A stretch of 64,000 bases of DNA from a virus. The notes below the pieces were generated by a model, which saw only the letters and a list, made by a program, of their open reading frames with translations, did not search any database and was not told where the DNA came from. Numbering within the stretch: position 1 is the stretch's first letter; every line of letters begins with the position of its first letter. Below, in pieces: positions 15,021 to 23,664 of the stretch. The translations under genes were made by a program, and so were the position numbers. The stretch is from IMG/VR virus record IMGVR_UViG_3300020406_000804, positions 1-64,000 of that record, one strand, 5' to 3'.

Positions 15021-15703
15021 CAGTAAAAAATTATATTAAAAATAAAAAACAAAATTCTTTTAATGTAAAGGGTGTTGAAATTTTTATAAAAGATTATCCA
15101 CCTTCTAATGTGAATGCTAAGCTAGTCATACAGAGTCTTTTTAAAAAGATACCCTCTAAGTTATTAAGAAATTTAGATATTATATATATAGGACAATTTC
15201 AACACTTAGTAGATAGAAACATACAAGCTATGTACGAAAACTCAAGCATCTTTATTACAAATGAGCAGTTATCTGACGATGATATGTTAGATGATCTTGT
15301 TCATGAAGTTGCGCACTCCGTTGAAGAAATATATAATAATATGATATACGGAGATTCAAAAATAGAAAATGAATTTTTATTAAAAAGAAAAAAACTTTGG
15401 TATTATTTAAAATCAGAAGGATACGATTGTGATTTAAGTGATTTTTTAGAGACTAAATTTACACATAAATTTGATAATTTTTTATATATGGAGGTTGGTT
15501 ATCCTGTTTTATCTGCAATGACAGTTAATTTATTCTATTCCCCATACGGATCAACTTCTATTAGAGAATACTTCGCAAATGGATTTGAGGCGTTCTATAT
15601 GCAAGAAGACATTAGCAGGCTAAAGAAAATTAGTCCTGAATTATACAAAAAGATAATAGAAATAAATAAAGTTGAAGAGGAAAAAAATGAATACTTTTAC
15701 TAA
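15017..15703 (+). CDS. Zinc metalloprotease-like protein (HEVAH)
   Basis: This 228-residue protein has a gluzincin site: LVHEVAHSVEE gives two His and the catalytic Glu, and SIREYFANGFEAFYM about 90 residues later offers the third ligand Glu. The spacing and the E-YFANxFEAF pattern resemble the lethal-factor / Pro-Pro endopeptidase group (ATLF-like domain). It has no signal peptide. It follows phoH with a 4-nt overlap. It could cleave a host or virion protein; the target is unknown. Confidence 0.65.
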   Translation: MTVKNYIKNKKQNSFNVKGVEIFIKDYPPSNVNAKLVIQSLFKKIPSKLLRNLDIIYIGQFQHLVDRNIQAMYENSSIFITNEQLSDDDMLDDLVHEVAHSVEEIYNNMIYGDSKIENEFLLKRKKLWYYLKSEGYDCDLSDFLETKFTHKFDNFLYMEVGYPVLSAMTVNLFYSPYGSTSIREYFANGFEAFYMQEDISRLKKISPELYKKIIEINKVEEEKNEYFY

Positions 15704-15998
15704 AGAAATAACAATAGAAAATAAGATACTACAAATCAGAGTGTCTTGTGAATTACGATCTCACATTGGAATTCCAAAACAGATTTTTTTAGAAGATATA
15801 AACAATCTCATCCCAGAAAGTTTAAAAAATAATATAGAAATGATATCCGCGCCATCATTAAGAATTTCGAACATAAACTCAGCTGAGTTTTCAAATTTTG
15901 GCGTATGGACCTTTAAGATATTGGAACCAAATGTAGTCGAAAAATCACCTCAAAAATCAAAGACAAGAAGATCTAGAACACAAAGAAAAAAAACTTGA
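15687..15998 (+). CDS. Hypothetical protein with basic tail
   Basis: This 103-residue protein starts at ATG 15687 behind GAGG, overlapping the previous gene by 17 nt. It has a mixed alpha/beta body and a C-terminal Lys/Arg/Ser tail (SPQKSKTRRSRTQRKKT) suited to nucleic-acid contact. No family is recognised. It is translationally coupled to the metalloprotease. Confidence 0.55.
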   Translation: MNTFTKEITIENKILQIRVSCELRSHIGIPKQIFLEDINNLIPESLKNNIEMISAPSLRISNINSAEFSNFGVWTFKILEPNVVEKSPQKSKTRRSRTQRKKT

Positions 15999-16023
15999 CA
16001 AAAGTATAAAATTTTTATATAAT
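15995..16023 (+). promoter_or_regulatory. Consensus sigma70 promoter of the nuclease/glycan operon
   Basis: TTGACA, 17-nt spacer, TATAAT, ending 7 nt before ATG 16031. The -35 overlaps the previous stop codon. It is leaderless by position, and the following genes to about 27.2 kb overlap or nearly so, so it may drive all of them. Confidence 0.85.
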
Positions 16024-16030
16024 TTTATAT

Positions 16031-16822
16031 ATGGATAATAATAGTATTAAAAAAATTAGTTACTCTGCTTTAAAAAAATGGAAAGAGTGTCCTTATAAAT
16101 TTTATTTAAATTATGTAAAAGACTTAAAAAGCTTCAAAGGAAATGAATATACAGCTTTTGGAACAGCAATTCACGAAGCTTGTGAAGCGTGTCTTGGACC
16201 TTCTGAAGAAAACGATTTAAATAAAGTTTTCCTCAAATCTTTTAAAAATCAAATAAAAAATCTCAGAGAAGACGAAGTTGATCTAGACGACAATCTTTTG
16301 TCGAACATGGAGAGCCAAGCAAAGCCAATTTGCGAAAATGTACTACCAGCTCTAAAATCATATATACCAGAATTTGAAGTTTTCTCAATAGAAGAAGAAA
16401 TATTAGAAGATATAGAGCAATTTAATTCTTTTGGCACATCATTTAAAGGCTTCATAGACTTAGTGCTGAAGACTCCTGACGGTAAATATCATATTATTGA
16501 TTGGAAAACATGCAGTTGGGGCTGGGATTCTAAAAAAAAGTCTGATCCTATGATTAATTATCAATTAACATATTATAAAATTTTTCTTTCAAAAAAACAC
16601 AATATTGATTTAGATGATATAGAGACTCATTTTGCATTATTGAAGCGAACTGCAAAACAAAATATTGTAGAGTTTTTTAGGGTATCATCTGGCCCAAAAA
16701 AAATTCAAAACTCTTTAAAAGTTTTAGAAAATGCTGTTATAAATATAGAAAATAAAAATTTTATAAAAAATAGATTAAGTTGTAAATATTGCGACTTTTA
16801 TAAAACCGAGCACTGTAAATAA
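16031..16822 (+). CDS. PD-(D/E)XK nuclease with Fe-S cluster motif (RecB/Cas4-like)
   Basis: This 263-residue protein has the RecB-family nuclease core: SYSALKKWKECPYKFYL at the start, FGTAIHEACE, FKGFIDLVLK (catalytic Asp) and HIIDWKTCSW (D-x-K), then YQLTYYKIF. The Cys of WKECPYKF and the C-terminal set SCKYCDFYKTEHC can hold a [4Fe-4S] cluster as in AddB and Cas4. It would cut or resect DNA. It is the one visible phage enzyme that needs an Fe-S cluster and so a possible client of IscU/IscA. Cas4 is less likely since no CRISPR genes are near. Confidence 0.85.
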   Translation: MDNNSIKKISYSALKKWKECPYKFYLNYVKDLKSFKGNEYTAFGTAIHEACEACLGPSEENDLNKVFLKSFKNQIKNLREDEVDLDDNLLSNMESQAKPICENVLPALKSYIPEFEVFSIEEEILEDIEQFNSFGTSFKGFIDLVLKTPDGKYHIIDWKTCSWGWDSKKKSDPMINYQLTYYKIFLSKKHNIDLDDIETHFALLKRTAKQNIVEFFRVSSGPKKIQNSLKVLENAVINIENKNFIKNRLSCKYCDFYKTEHCK

Positions 16823-16825
16823 AAA

Positions 16826-18088
16826 ATGAACAAAAAAAAGATATTAGTAATCTCCGATTCCCCATTAGTTCCTTCGGGGGTTGGTACGCAAACAAAATAT
16901 ATGATAGAAGCTCTTTTGGCCACAGGTAAATATAGTTTTTTCTGTTTAGCCGGAGCCATGAAGCACAAAGACTACAGAGTTATGACGGTTGACCCTTATG
17001 GAGAAGACTGGAAGATAAAACCTGTTGATGGCTATGGTGATCAGAACTTAATCCGTGCGATTCTTAGAGATTTTCGACCTGATGTTGTGTGGTTTATGAC
17101 AGATCCTAGATTTTACATCTGGCTTTGGGAGATAGAAAATGAAATAAGAAAAAATGTACCAATGGTATATTATCATGTCTGGGATAATTATCCTTATCCA
17201 ACTTTTAATAAAGAATATTATGAATCCAATGATCTCATATGTACAATAAGCAAGGTTACAGATGACATTGTAAAGAATGTATCACCAGATGTTAAAAGTA
17301 TTCGAATACCTCATGCTGTTGATACCGAAATCTTTAAAAATAAAAAACAAGACCCCGAAACAAATAAATTTAGAAAGATGGTTACTGGAGAAGAGAATAA
17401 AGATAAGCTTGTATTTTTTTGGAACAATAGAAACGCCCGACGTAAGCAATCCGGAACTTTAATTTTCTGGTTCAAAGAATATCTAGATATTGTTGGCCAC
17501 GACAAAGCATGTTTAGTTATGCACACAGAACCACACGACCAAGCCGGCCAAGACCTTCAGGCGATAATTAATCGTCTAGAACTTAATAGAAATCAAGTTT
17601 TGTTGTCAACAAAAAAGCTTTCACCCAAGAGTTTAGCAAGCTTATATTCAGCAGCTGATTGTACAATAAACATTTCCGATGCTGAAGGTTTTGGCCTTTC
17701 TACTCTAGAGTCTTTAGCCTGCGAGACACCCATTATTGTGAATATGACCGGCGGACTGCAAGAGCAGGTTACGGATGGAAAAGAGTGGTTTGGTTTTGGC
17801 ATCAAGCCCTGTTCACGAGCTATAATAGGCTCTCAGGATGTACCCTGGATATATGAAGACAGAATTTCAAAAGAAGACTTTATTGAAGTTATGGTTAAGT
17901 TCACTAACTTCACAGCAGAACAAAGGAAAAAAATAGGTCAAAAAGCAAGAAGCCATGTTCTTCAAAATTATGGATTTGATAGTTTCTGCAAACAATGGCA
18001 AGATACAATAGAAGCCTTGATCGATGAGCATGGATCTTGGGAAGAAAGAAAAAATTATAAAAGCTGGAAATTAGAGGAAATAAAATGA
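16826..18088 (+). CDS. Glycosyltransferase, GT4-like
   Basis: This 420-residue protein is a GT-B enzyme. VISDSPLVPSGVGTQTKYM is the N-terminal glycine-rich loop, and SDAEGFGLSTLESLACETPI carries the retaining GT4 signature ExxxxGxxxxE that contacts the nucleotide sugar. It transfers a sugar to an unknown acceptor. First of five glycosyltransferases in the operon, it overlaps the next gene by 4 nt. Confidence 0.88.
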   Translation: MNKKKILVISDSPLVPSGVGTQTKYMIEALLATGKYSFFCLAGAMKHKDYRVMTVDPYGEDWKIKPVDGYGDQNLIRAILRDFRPDVVWFMTDPRFYIWLWEIENEIRKNVPMVYYHVWDNYPYPTFNKEYYESNDLICTISKVTDDIVKNVSPDVKSIRIPHAVDTEIFKNKKQDPETNKFRKMVTGEENKDKLVFFWNNRNARRKQSGTLIFWFKEYLDIVGHDKACLVMHTEPHDQAGQDLQAIINRLELNRNQVLLSTKKLSPKSLASLYSAADCTINISDAEGFGLSTLESLACETPIIVNMTGGLQEQVTDGKEWFGFGIKPCSRAIIGSQDVPWIYEDRISKEDFIEVMVKFTNFTAEQRKKIGQKARSHVLQNYGFDSFCKQWQDTIEALIDEHGSWEERKNYKSWKLEEIK

Positions 18089-19410
18089 TCAAAGTATTAC
18101 TAGAAGGCCCAATACTAACAAGATCAGGGTACGGCGAACATACAAGATTAATATTTAAATCAATTTATAATATTGATAATTTTATTATTCACATAAACCC
18201 GCTTCAATGGGGTCAGACCGGGTGGATATCAGAGCAAGATACGGAACTGTATAATGAAATTCAGATGGCCATTAATAACTTTGCAAACTATGAACAAGAA
18301 ACTAGTGGTCAAAATTCTTTGAAATATCATTTACAAATTCAAGTAGGAATTTTAAGTGAGTTTGTAAAAAAAGGTGAAAAGTCAATCTGCGTTACTGCAG
18401 GTATAGAGACGGACAGAGTTTCTTTAGATTGGTTATTGAAAACTCATGCTAGAACAATTGATCCAATTAGAAAAGAAAGAACTTTTGGTGTTGATAAGGT
18501 TATAGTTCCTTCAAACCATGCAAAGTATGGATTTGAAACTACATTTGCTAAATTCAATTTCGAAGGGCGCCCAATGGAAGTAGGCTTAGGGTGCCCTGTT
18601 GACGTAATATCCTATCCAGTTAAAAACATTGAAGCAAAAAATATAGACTTTTCTTTGGAAACTGATTTTAATTTTTTAACTGTTGGCTTACTTGGCCCTA
18701 GAAAAAATATAGAAGAAAGTTTAATTTGGTTTTTAGAAGAATTTAAAGACGATCCTAACGTTGGCTTTATAATAAAAACAGGCTATAAAAGTGGATCTAA
18801 TTTAGATAGAGTTGCAACCAAAAAATATTTAAAAACTATTTTAGAAAAACATAAAGATAAAAAATGCAAGGTTTATTTGCTCCATGGAGACTTGACGGAT
18901 GAAGAATTGCATAGCCTATATTTAAGAGAAGATGTTAAAGGCTATGTAACAACGACAAGAGGTGAAGGCTTCGGTCTTCCGTTGTTTGAGGCCGCATACA
19001 GTGGGTTGCCAATTATCGCAACAGATTGGTCTGGACATTTAGATTTTCTTTCTGCTCCTTATACAAACAAAGGAAAAATAAAAAACAAGAAGCTTTTTTT
19101 AAGAGTTGATTATAAACTAAAAGAGATACATAAATCTGTTATCTGGAATAATATTCTAGTGGAAGGTTCCAAATGGGCATACTGCGTAGAACAGTCTTTT
19201 AAAAGACAGATGAGAGAACTATATAAAAACACCGGATTACATAAGAAGAGAGCTATGCAACTTAAGAAGCACATACAAAAAGAACTGAAAGAGGAAAAGA
19301 TACTGAAAGAAGTTAGAGGTTCTATACTCGGAGAATCTGCAGAATCCTTTGTTGCTTCTGATAAAGACTTGGCATGGAGAAGAGAGTTATCAAGGATAGA
19401 GCTTTTATGA
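18085..19410 (+). CDS. Glycosyltransferase, GT4-like
   Basis: This 441-residue protein has the GT-B fold. It begins IKVLLEGPILTRSGYGEHTR. TTRGEGFGLPLFEAAYSGLP is the ExxxxGxxxxE donor-binding stretch, followed by ATDWSGHLDFL. Its plan is like the preceding gene but the two are clearly diverged. The last 70 residues are a basic helical tail. It joins the next gene by ATGA. Confidence 0.85.
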   Translation: MIKVLLEGPILTRSGYGEHTRLIFKSIYNIDNFIIHINPLQWGQTGWISEQDTELYNEIQMAINNFANYEQETSGQNSLKYHLQIQVGILSEFVKKGEKSICVTAGIETDRVSLDWLLKTHARTIDPIRKERTFGVDKVIVPSNHAKYGFETTFAKFNFEGRPMEVGLGCPVDVISYPVKNIEAKNIDFSLETDFNFLTVGLLGPRKNIEESLIWFLEEFKDDPNVGFIIKTGYKSGSNLDRVATKKYLKTILEKHKDKKCKVYLLHGDLTDEELHSLYLREDVKGYVTTTRGEGFGLPLFEAAYSGLPIIATDWSGHLDFLSAPYTNKGKIKNKKLFLRVDYKLKEIHKSVIWNNILVEGSKWAYCVEQSFKRQMRELYKNTGLHKKRAMQLKKHIQKELKEEKILKEVRGSILGESAESFVASDKDLAWRRELSRIELL

Positions 19411-20291
19411 AAAAAATTATTATTATTTCTGATTTATTTAAAGAAGATTATGAATCGGCCAAAGCACCCTGCGGAGGTGCAGAATTAAACGATCATATTC
19501 TATTTTCTTTTCTAGAAGACAAGGGCATAGTTAAACACAAGATTCATTCAAATGAGTTCGAAACTAATCAGATGATTAGCTTTTTTGATTTAAATAAAGA
19601 TTGTTTATACTTAATAAGTAATTTCTCAAATCTACATTTTAGAGCCGCGGCATTTCTACAAAAAAATTGTAAATATATTATTTACGAACATGATTATAAG
19701 TTTCATAAGTATAGAAATCCATTAAGATATACAAATTTTATCGTGCCAAAAGACGAAATTATAAATCTAAATTTTTATAAATCAGCAGAAAAAGTCATAT
19801 GTTTGAGCAAGCTCCATCATGATATATTTTTAAATAATTTAAGCCTAGAAAATTTACACAATACAACTTGTAGTTTGTGGAGTGATGAAACTTTAGAATA
19901 TATTGAGAATATTTTAGAAACAAAAAAGAATAATAAACTCGCAATAGTTAATTCAGAGAACCCAATAAAAAGAAGAGATGATTGTATAAGATATTGTCAA
20001 AAAAATAAAATTAATTTTGATTTAATTTCATCTCCTGATTATAATAATTTTTTGTCATTATTGTCAAAATATGAAGGAATAGTAATTCTCCCTGGCCATC
20101 CCGAGCCAACCCCCAGGGTAGCAGTAGAGGCAAAGATGCTAAACTGTAAAATATATTCAAATAAAAAGAGCCTTGGTATTGCCAGCGAAGAATGGTTCAA
20201 TTTAAACGGAAAAGAACTAATAGAAGAGGTAAAAAATATAAGGGAAAGATTTTTTAGATATATGGAAAAGGAGATATTAAATGAAATATAA
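19407..20291 (+). CDS. Glycosyltransferase-like protein
   Basis: This 294-residue protein starts at ATG 19407 (ATGA with the previous stop, GGAT upstream). KKIIIISDLFKEDYESAKAP and CGGAELNDHI are like GT-B N-terminal loops, and LPGHPEPTPRVAVEAKMLNC near the end replaces the usual E(7)E donor site. Only one Glu of that motif is obvious, so activity is less certain. It is shorter than its two upstream neighbours. Confidence 0.65.
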   Translation: MKKIIIISDLFKEDYESAKAPCGGAELNDHILFSFLEDKGIVKHKIHSNEFETNQMISFFDLNKDCLYLISNFSNLHFRAAAFLQKNCKYIIYEHDYKFHKYRNPLRYTNFIVPKDEIINLNFYKSAEKVICLSKLHHDIFLNNLSLENLHNTTCSLWSDETLEYIENILETKKNNKLAIVNSENPIKRRDDCIRYCQKNKINFDLISSPDYNNFLSLLSKYEGIVILPGHPEPTPRVAVEAKMLNCKIYSNKKSLGIASEEWFNLNGKELIEEVKNIRERFFRYMEKEILNEI

Positions 20292-21081
20292 TATTTTTAC
20301 TGTTTTAAACGAGGCATATGAAAAGTTTGGAATTTTGTTTGTAAGCTCCGCAATAGATAGATTAAACTTAGATAAGATTGAAAATATTTTTATATACGAT
20401 ACTGGCCTTACAGAAAAAACTATAAGCAAACTTAAATTATTTGAAAAAGTAAAAATTATTGAGAGTGGACTGTCGGTACCGAAATCGGAGGGTAAATTAC
20501 ATGACGCCGCATGGCAAAAAATTGTTTATTCAAAAGCAAATTTACTCAAACACTGTGTTGAGAGTCAAGATAACTTTTTACCAACAGCTATGATTGATAT
20601 AGATAGCATTTTTGTTCAAGAGTTCTACGATCTGATAGACGTGAAAAGCGATTTAACTTTATGCAGAAGATCTACTCGCGGCAGAGGACACAACCACCAG
20701 GCAAAATCATCTCATATAGGTAGCTTCTTTTCTGTTAACCAAAGAAATGAAAAAACAATAAATTTTCTAGAAAATTGGGTCTCACAAATAGAGAAGACAG
20801 CAGGGGTCGCTACTACTATAATCAAAGATGAACAAGGTAATCCTGAAGAAAAATATATGTTTCAACCAAAAGAGTCCCCGGCTCTTAGCCATGTTTACCA
20901 AGAACTAAAAGAAGAACTAAAAATTTCAGAAATTGCAGAGCCAATAATTTCAAATATAGAGCCCTTGCCGCCTAGAGAGGCAAGAATATATCATTTAAAG
21001 TCGGATGCTCAATGGCCAACGATAGAGTCTAGAGTTTTTCAGCCCCGTGCCTCATTTTATAGTAAAAGGTACTTTTTGTAG
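20281..21081 (+). CDS. GT-A type glycosyltransferase-like protein
   Basis: This 266-residue protein overlaps the previous gene by 11 nt. PTAMIDIDSIFVQEF contains a D-x-D metal site typical of GT-A enzymes. The fold otherwise shows alternating strands (IFTVLNEAYEKFGILFVSSA). The substrate is unknown. A Pro- and Arg-rich C-terminus follows (LPPREARIYHLKSDAQWP). Confidence 0.6.
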   Translation: MKYNIFTVLNEAYEKFGILFVSSAIDRLNLDKIENIFIYDTGLTEKTISKLKLFEKVKIIESGLSVPKSEGKLHDAAWQKIVYSKANLLKHCVESQDNFLPTAMIDIDSIFVQEFYDLIDVKSDLTLCRRSTRGRGHNHQAKSSHIGSFFSVNQRNEKTINFLENWVSQIEKTAGVATTIIKDEQGNPEEKYMFQPKESPALSHVYQELKEELKISEIAEPIISNIEPLPPREARIYHLKSDAQWPTIESRVFQPRASFYSKRYFL

Positions 21082-21082
21082 C

Positions 21083-21835
21083 ATGAAAAGTAAAAATTTA
21101 ATTATCTATGTTTTGGTTGGTATGAGGGACTTTTCTAAGCTAATAGAATCAATAAAGATAGCTAGAAGCTTTAACTATGATATTGATATAAAAGTTTATC
21201 ACGATTGTGACAAAAGTCTTATAGAAGAATCTTTAGATACTTATAGCGTACAATATAGAAAATATAAAAGAAAAAAATATCCAATTCGAGAAGAGAACAG
21301 GAACAGCAGCTTATGGCGTCTTGTCTCTATTCTAGAAAACAAAGATAAGTACGAATCCATACTATACTTAGATAATGATATTTTTATCGTTCATAAAGGC
21401 TTTTTTGAAGGCTTTGATATAAGCAAAAACTTTGGTATTTGTATGGTTCAAAATCCTAGAATGTTTATTAAAACTTACGAAGGGAACATCGGAGATTTAG
21501 ATATTGGAACGGATGTCTTGCCATTTGATAAAATGTTTGTTACAGATATGCCAAGTTATATGACTTCTTATAATATGGGAGTTATGTTTTATAGCAATAC
21601 AGAAAAAAGTTCAGATTTTTTAGCTGAGCTTTTATGGGAGCAGCAAAATAATCCTTCACGAGGCCAAGCAGGGCTGTATAGAACAATATGGAAGACAAAA
21701 TTAGCACCCTATTGCCTACCAATTAATTGGCTTGTTTGCAAGAAGCACGCCAATATTGATAATCCACTATCTTTACATGTAGGTCACGGAAACGTGTTTA
21801 AAAGGTGGTTAGAGGAATATAAAGTTGTCATTTAA
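21083..21835 (+). CDS. GT-A type glycosyltransferase, GT8-like
   Basis: This 250-residue protein starts at ATG 21083, two bases after the previous stop. The frame's earlier start lies in that gene. SILYLDNDIFIVHKGF holds the D-x-D metal site, and PINWLVCKKHANIDNPLSLH then HVGHGNVFKRW give the late His used by GT8 enzymes. It would transfer a hexose or similar in the same pathway. Confidence 0.65.
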   Translation: MKSKNLIIYVLVGMRDFSKLIESIKIARSFNYDIDIKVYHDCDKSLIEESLDTYSVQYRKYKRKKYPIREENRNSSLWRLVSILENKDKYESILYLDNDIFIVHKGFFEGFDISKNFGICMVQNPRMFIKTYEGNIGDLDIGTDVLPFDKMFVTDMPSYMTSYNMGVMFYSNTEKSSDFLAELLWEQQNNPSRGQAGLYRTIWKTKLAPYCLPINWLVCKKHANIDNPLSLHVGHGNVFKRWLEEYKVVI

Positions 21836-22817
21836 TTTTTATGAAATAGGCTCTTATTGGCGCCCATATGAATTGGAATCTGCAAAAAAATACTTTGGAG
21901 AGATAACTAAAGATTTTAAAAAAACAGATTTATTAATATGCAGAAATAATACAGAGTGTATGTCTAGCAATACATTATCTCAAGCCATAAATTTAGAAAA
22001 AATATTTTTACATGAAAATAAAAATGGCAAAATTATAAATCCGTCACTAAAATATAAATATTCAAATAATAAAGATGAATGTTTTTCAAAGTGGGATCTG
22101 CATAAAATTCCACATCCAAAATGTAGGATAATAAACCACAGGAAAGATTTAGAAAATATACATTTTCCATATTTGTTGAGGCTAAATGACGGAGTTACCG
22201 GAGAAGATACTTTTTTGATTGAAAGTATTAGCGACATTGATAATGCGTGGCTAAAATTAGAAAAATCCCTAGCAGAAAAAAGTAGAATCAACACAAAAAT
22301 AATCTCAGTTGACTTTATAGATACTAAAACTGCTGATGGATTTAACATATCTTATAGGATTATAGTATCTGGCAAGAAAGTGGTTTGCGGCTATGCCAGG
22401 ATTAGTGATGATTGGCTAGCTATAACTAAACAATTCACAGAAGATAAAAAAGAGGCATTTATAAGAGAAAATAAAAAACTTGCCAAAATTATCGATAAGA
22501 ATAGAGACACGCTAGTAAAGGCAGTAGAGGTGGTGGGCCACCATCATGTAGGAATTGATGCAATTCCAGATCAAAGTGGAAATCTGCACTTGCTAGAGAT
22601 ACAACCATTTTATTTTTGCGGAGATACTAGAAGGACCTCTGGTCCATTTTGGAATCCGTATAAGCCAAAAATATTAGTAGATTGGCTAATAAATGATAAG
22701 AATAATCTTGAAAAAGAAATACCAGAGTATTATAATAGGTGGTTAGACAAAAAAGCGCATTTCGATTTTTGTTATAAATCCTTGAAAGAGAGCCTATTAG
22801 ATGTTCGGTCCGAATAG
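21825..22817 (+). CDS. ATP-grasp-like protein 1
   Basis: This 330-residue protein starts at TTG 21825 behind AGAGGA. An ATG nearby is out of frame. FPYLLRLNDGVTGEDTF, YRIIVSGKKVVCGYARISDD and GIDAIPDQSGNLHLLEIQPF follow the order of ATP-grasp domains (nucleotide loop, Arg, metal-binding D..E). The usual ExNP is ExQP here, and the first loop has R where K is usual. A paralogue lies at 23648 with the same changes, and a PLP aminotransferase stands between. Such enzymes join a carboxylate to an amine through an acyl phosphate. The substrate is unknown. Confidence 0.6.
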   Translation: MSFNFYEIGSYWRPYELESAKKYFGEITKDFKKTDLLICRNNTECMSSNTLSQAINLEKIFLHENKNGKIINPSLKYKYSNNKDECFSKWDLHKIPHPKCRIINHRKDLENIHFPYLLRLNDGVTGEDTFLIESISDIDNAWLKLEKSLAEKSRINTKIISVDFIDTKTADGFNISYRIIVSGKKVVCGYARISDDWLAITKQFTEDKKEAFIRENKKLAKIIDKNRDTLVKAVEVVGHHHVGIDAIPDQSGNLHLLEIQPFYFCGDTRRTSGPFWNPYKPKILVDWLINDKNNLEKEIPEYYNRWLDKKAHFDFCYKSLKESLLDVRSE

Positions 22818-23664
22818 CATATCCGAATTCTCATATGACATGAGATATTCTCATAGAACTAATAAATTTAAAAATTTATATAAAAATTGCAAAGAGTTGA
22901 TTTTAAAAAAATTTGATTTATCAGAATATGATTTAATTTTCGCTCCTGGATCTGGAACGACAGGAATGGAAATAGTAATATCTTCCTTGAAAGATAAAAT
23001 ACAAGTTACTGGAAATGAAGGTAAGTTTAAAACAAGGTGGTTTGAATATGCAAAGAACAATGATAAGTATAATAAAAATTCTAATTTAAATTTATTTTGC
23101 CAACTAGAGACATCTACTGGAGAAGTGCATTATGAGGAAGCGGGAATTGTCGATGCAATATCTTCTTTTCCATATTATAAAATACCGAAAGATACAAAAT
23201 GTTTTGTAACATGCAGTAACAAACAACTAGGAGCATTTCCTGGCTTAGCATTGATATTTGTAAGAAAAGATAGTTGGAACATATTTGAAAAAAAAGATTA
23301 TTTTTGCACAAAAGATATAATGCTTTACAAAAAATATTCAGAAGAAAACCAGACACCAACCACATGCCCAGTCCAAATATTTTCTCAACTTAAAAAAGTT
23401 TTAAAATCTTTTAATGTTAAAAGTCATAGAAAAAAAATTAATAAAAATTGTGACATGGTCTCTAGCACCGTTAAGATAAATAATGACATGCCGTGTCCTG
23501 TTATAAACTTTTCAAAAAAAGAGATACCAAAAAAAATAGCTTTTAAATATGAGTTATATAATCACAATAATGAAAAAAAGATATATCAAATTTTCTCATA
23601 TTCAAATAAAACAAAAAAATACAAACAACTTCTGAAAGATATTAAAAATGCGAAACGTTATTAA
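22801..23664 (+). CDS. Class V aminotransferase-like protein, shortened
   Basis: This 287-residue protein overlaps both neighbours by 17 nt. It resembles the PhnW / serine-pyruvate aminotransferase group: FGPNSIS, DMRYSHRTNKF, GSGTTGMEIVI (PLP phosphate), ETSTGEVHYE, DAISSFPYY (Asp on PLP nitrogen) and CSNKQLGAFPGLALIF (Schiff-base Lys). About 70 residues of the usual C-terminal domain are missing or replaced by a Lys/Asn-rich tail, so it may have lost or changed activity. It may make an amino compound for the adjoining ATP-grasp enzymes (inference). Confidence 0.65.
   Translation: MFGPNSISEFSYDMRYSHRTNKFKNLYKNCKELILKKFDLSEYDLIFAPGSGTTGMEIVISSLKDKIQVTGNEGKFKTRWFEYAKNNDKYNKNSNLNLFCQLETSTGEVHYEEAGIVDAISSFPYYKIPKDTKCFVTCSNKQLGAFPGLALIFVRKDSWNIFEKKDYFCTKDIMLYKKYSEENQTPTTCPVQIFSQLKKVLKSFNVKSHRKKINKNCDMVSSTVKINNDMPCPVINFSKKEIPKKIAFKYELYNHNNEKKIYQIFSYSNKTKKYKQLLKDIKNAKRY

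Noticed and set aside
16031-16822. Cas4 of a CRISPR system
   Set aside because: Motifs fit Cas4 and other RecB-type Fe-S nucleases alike, and no cas gene or array is near.
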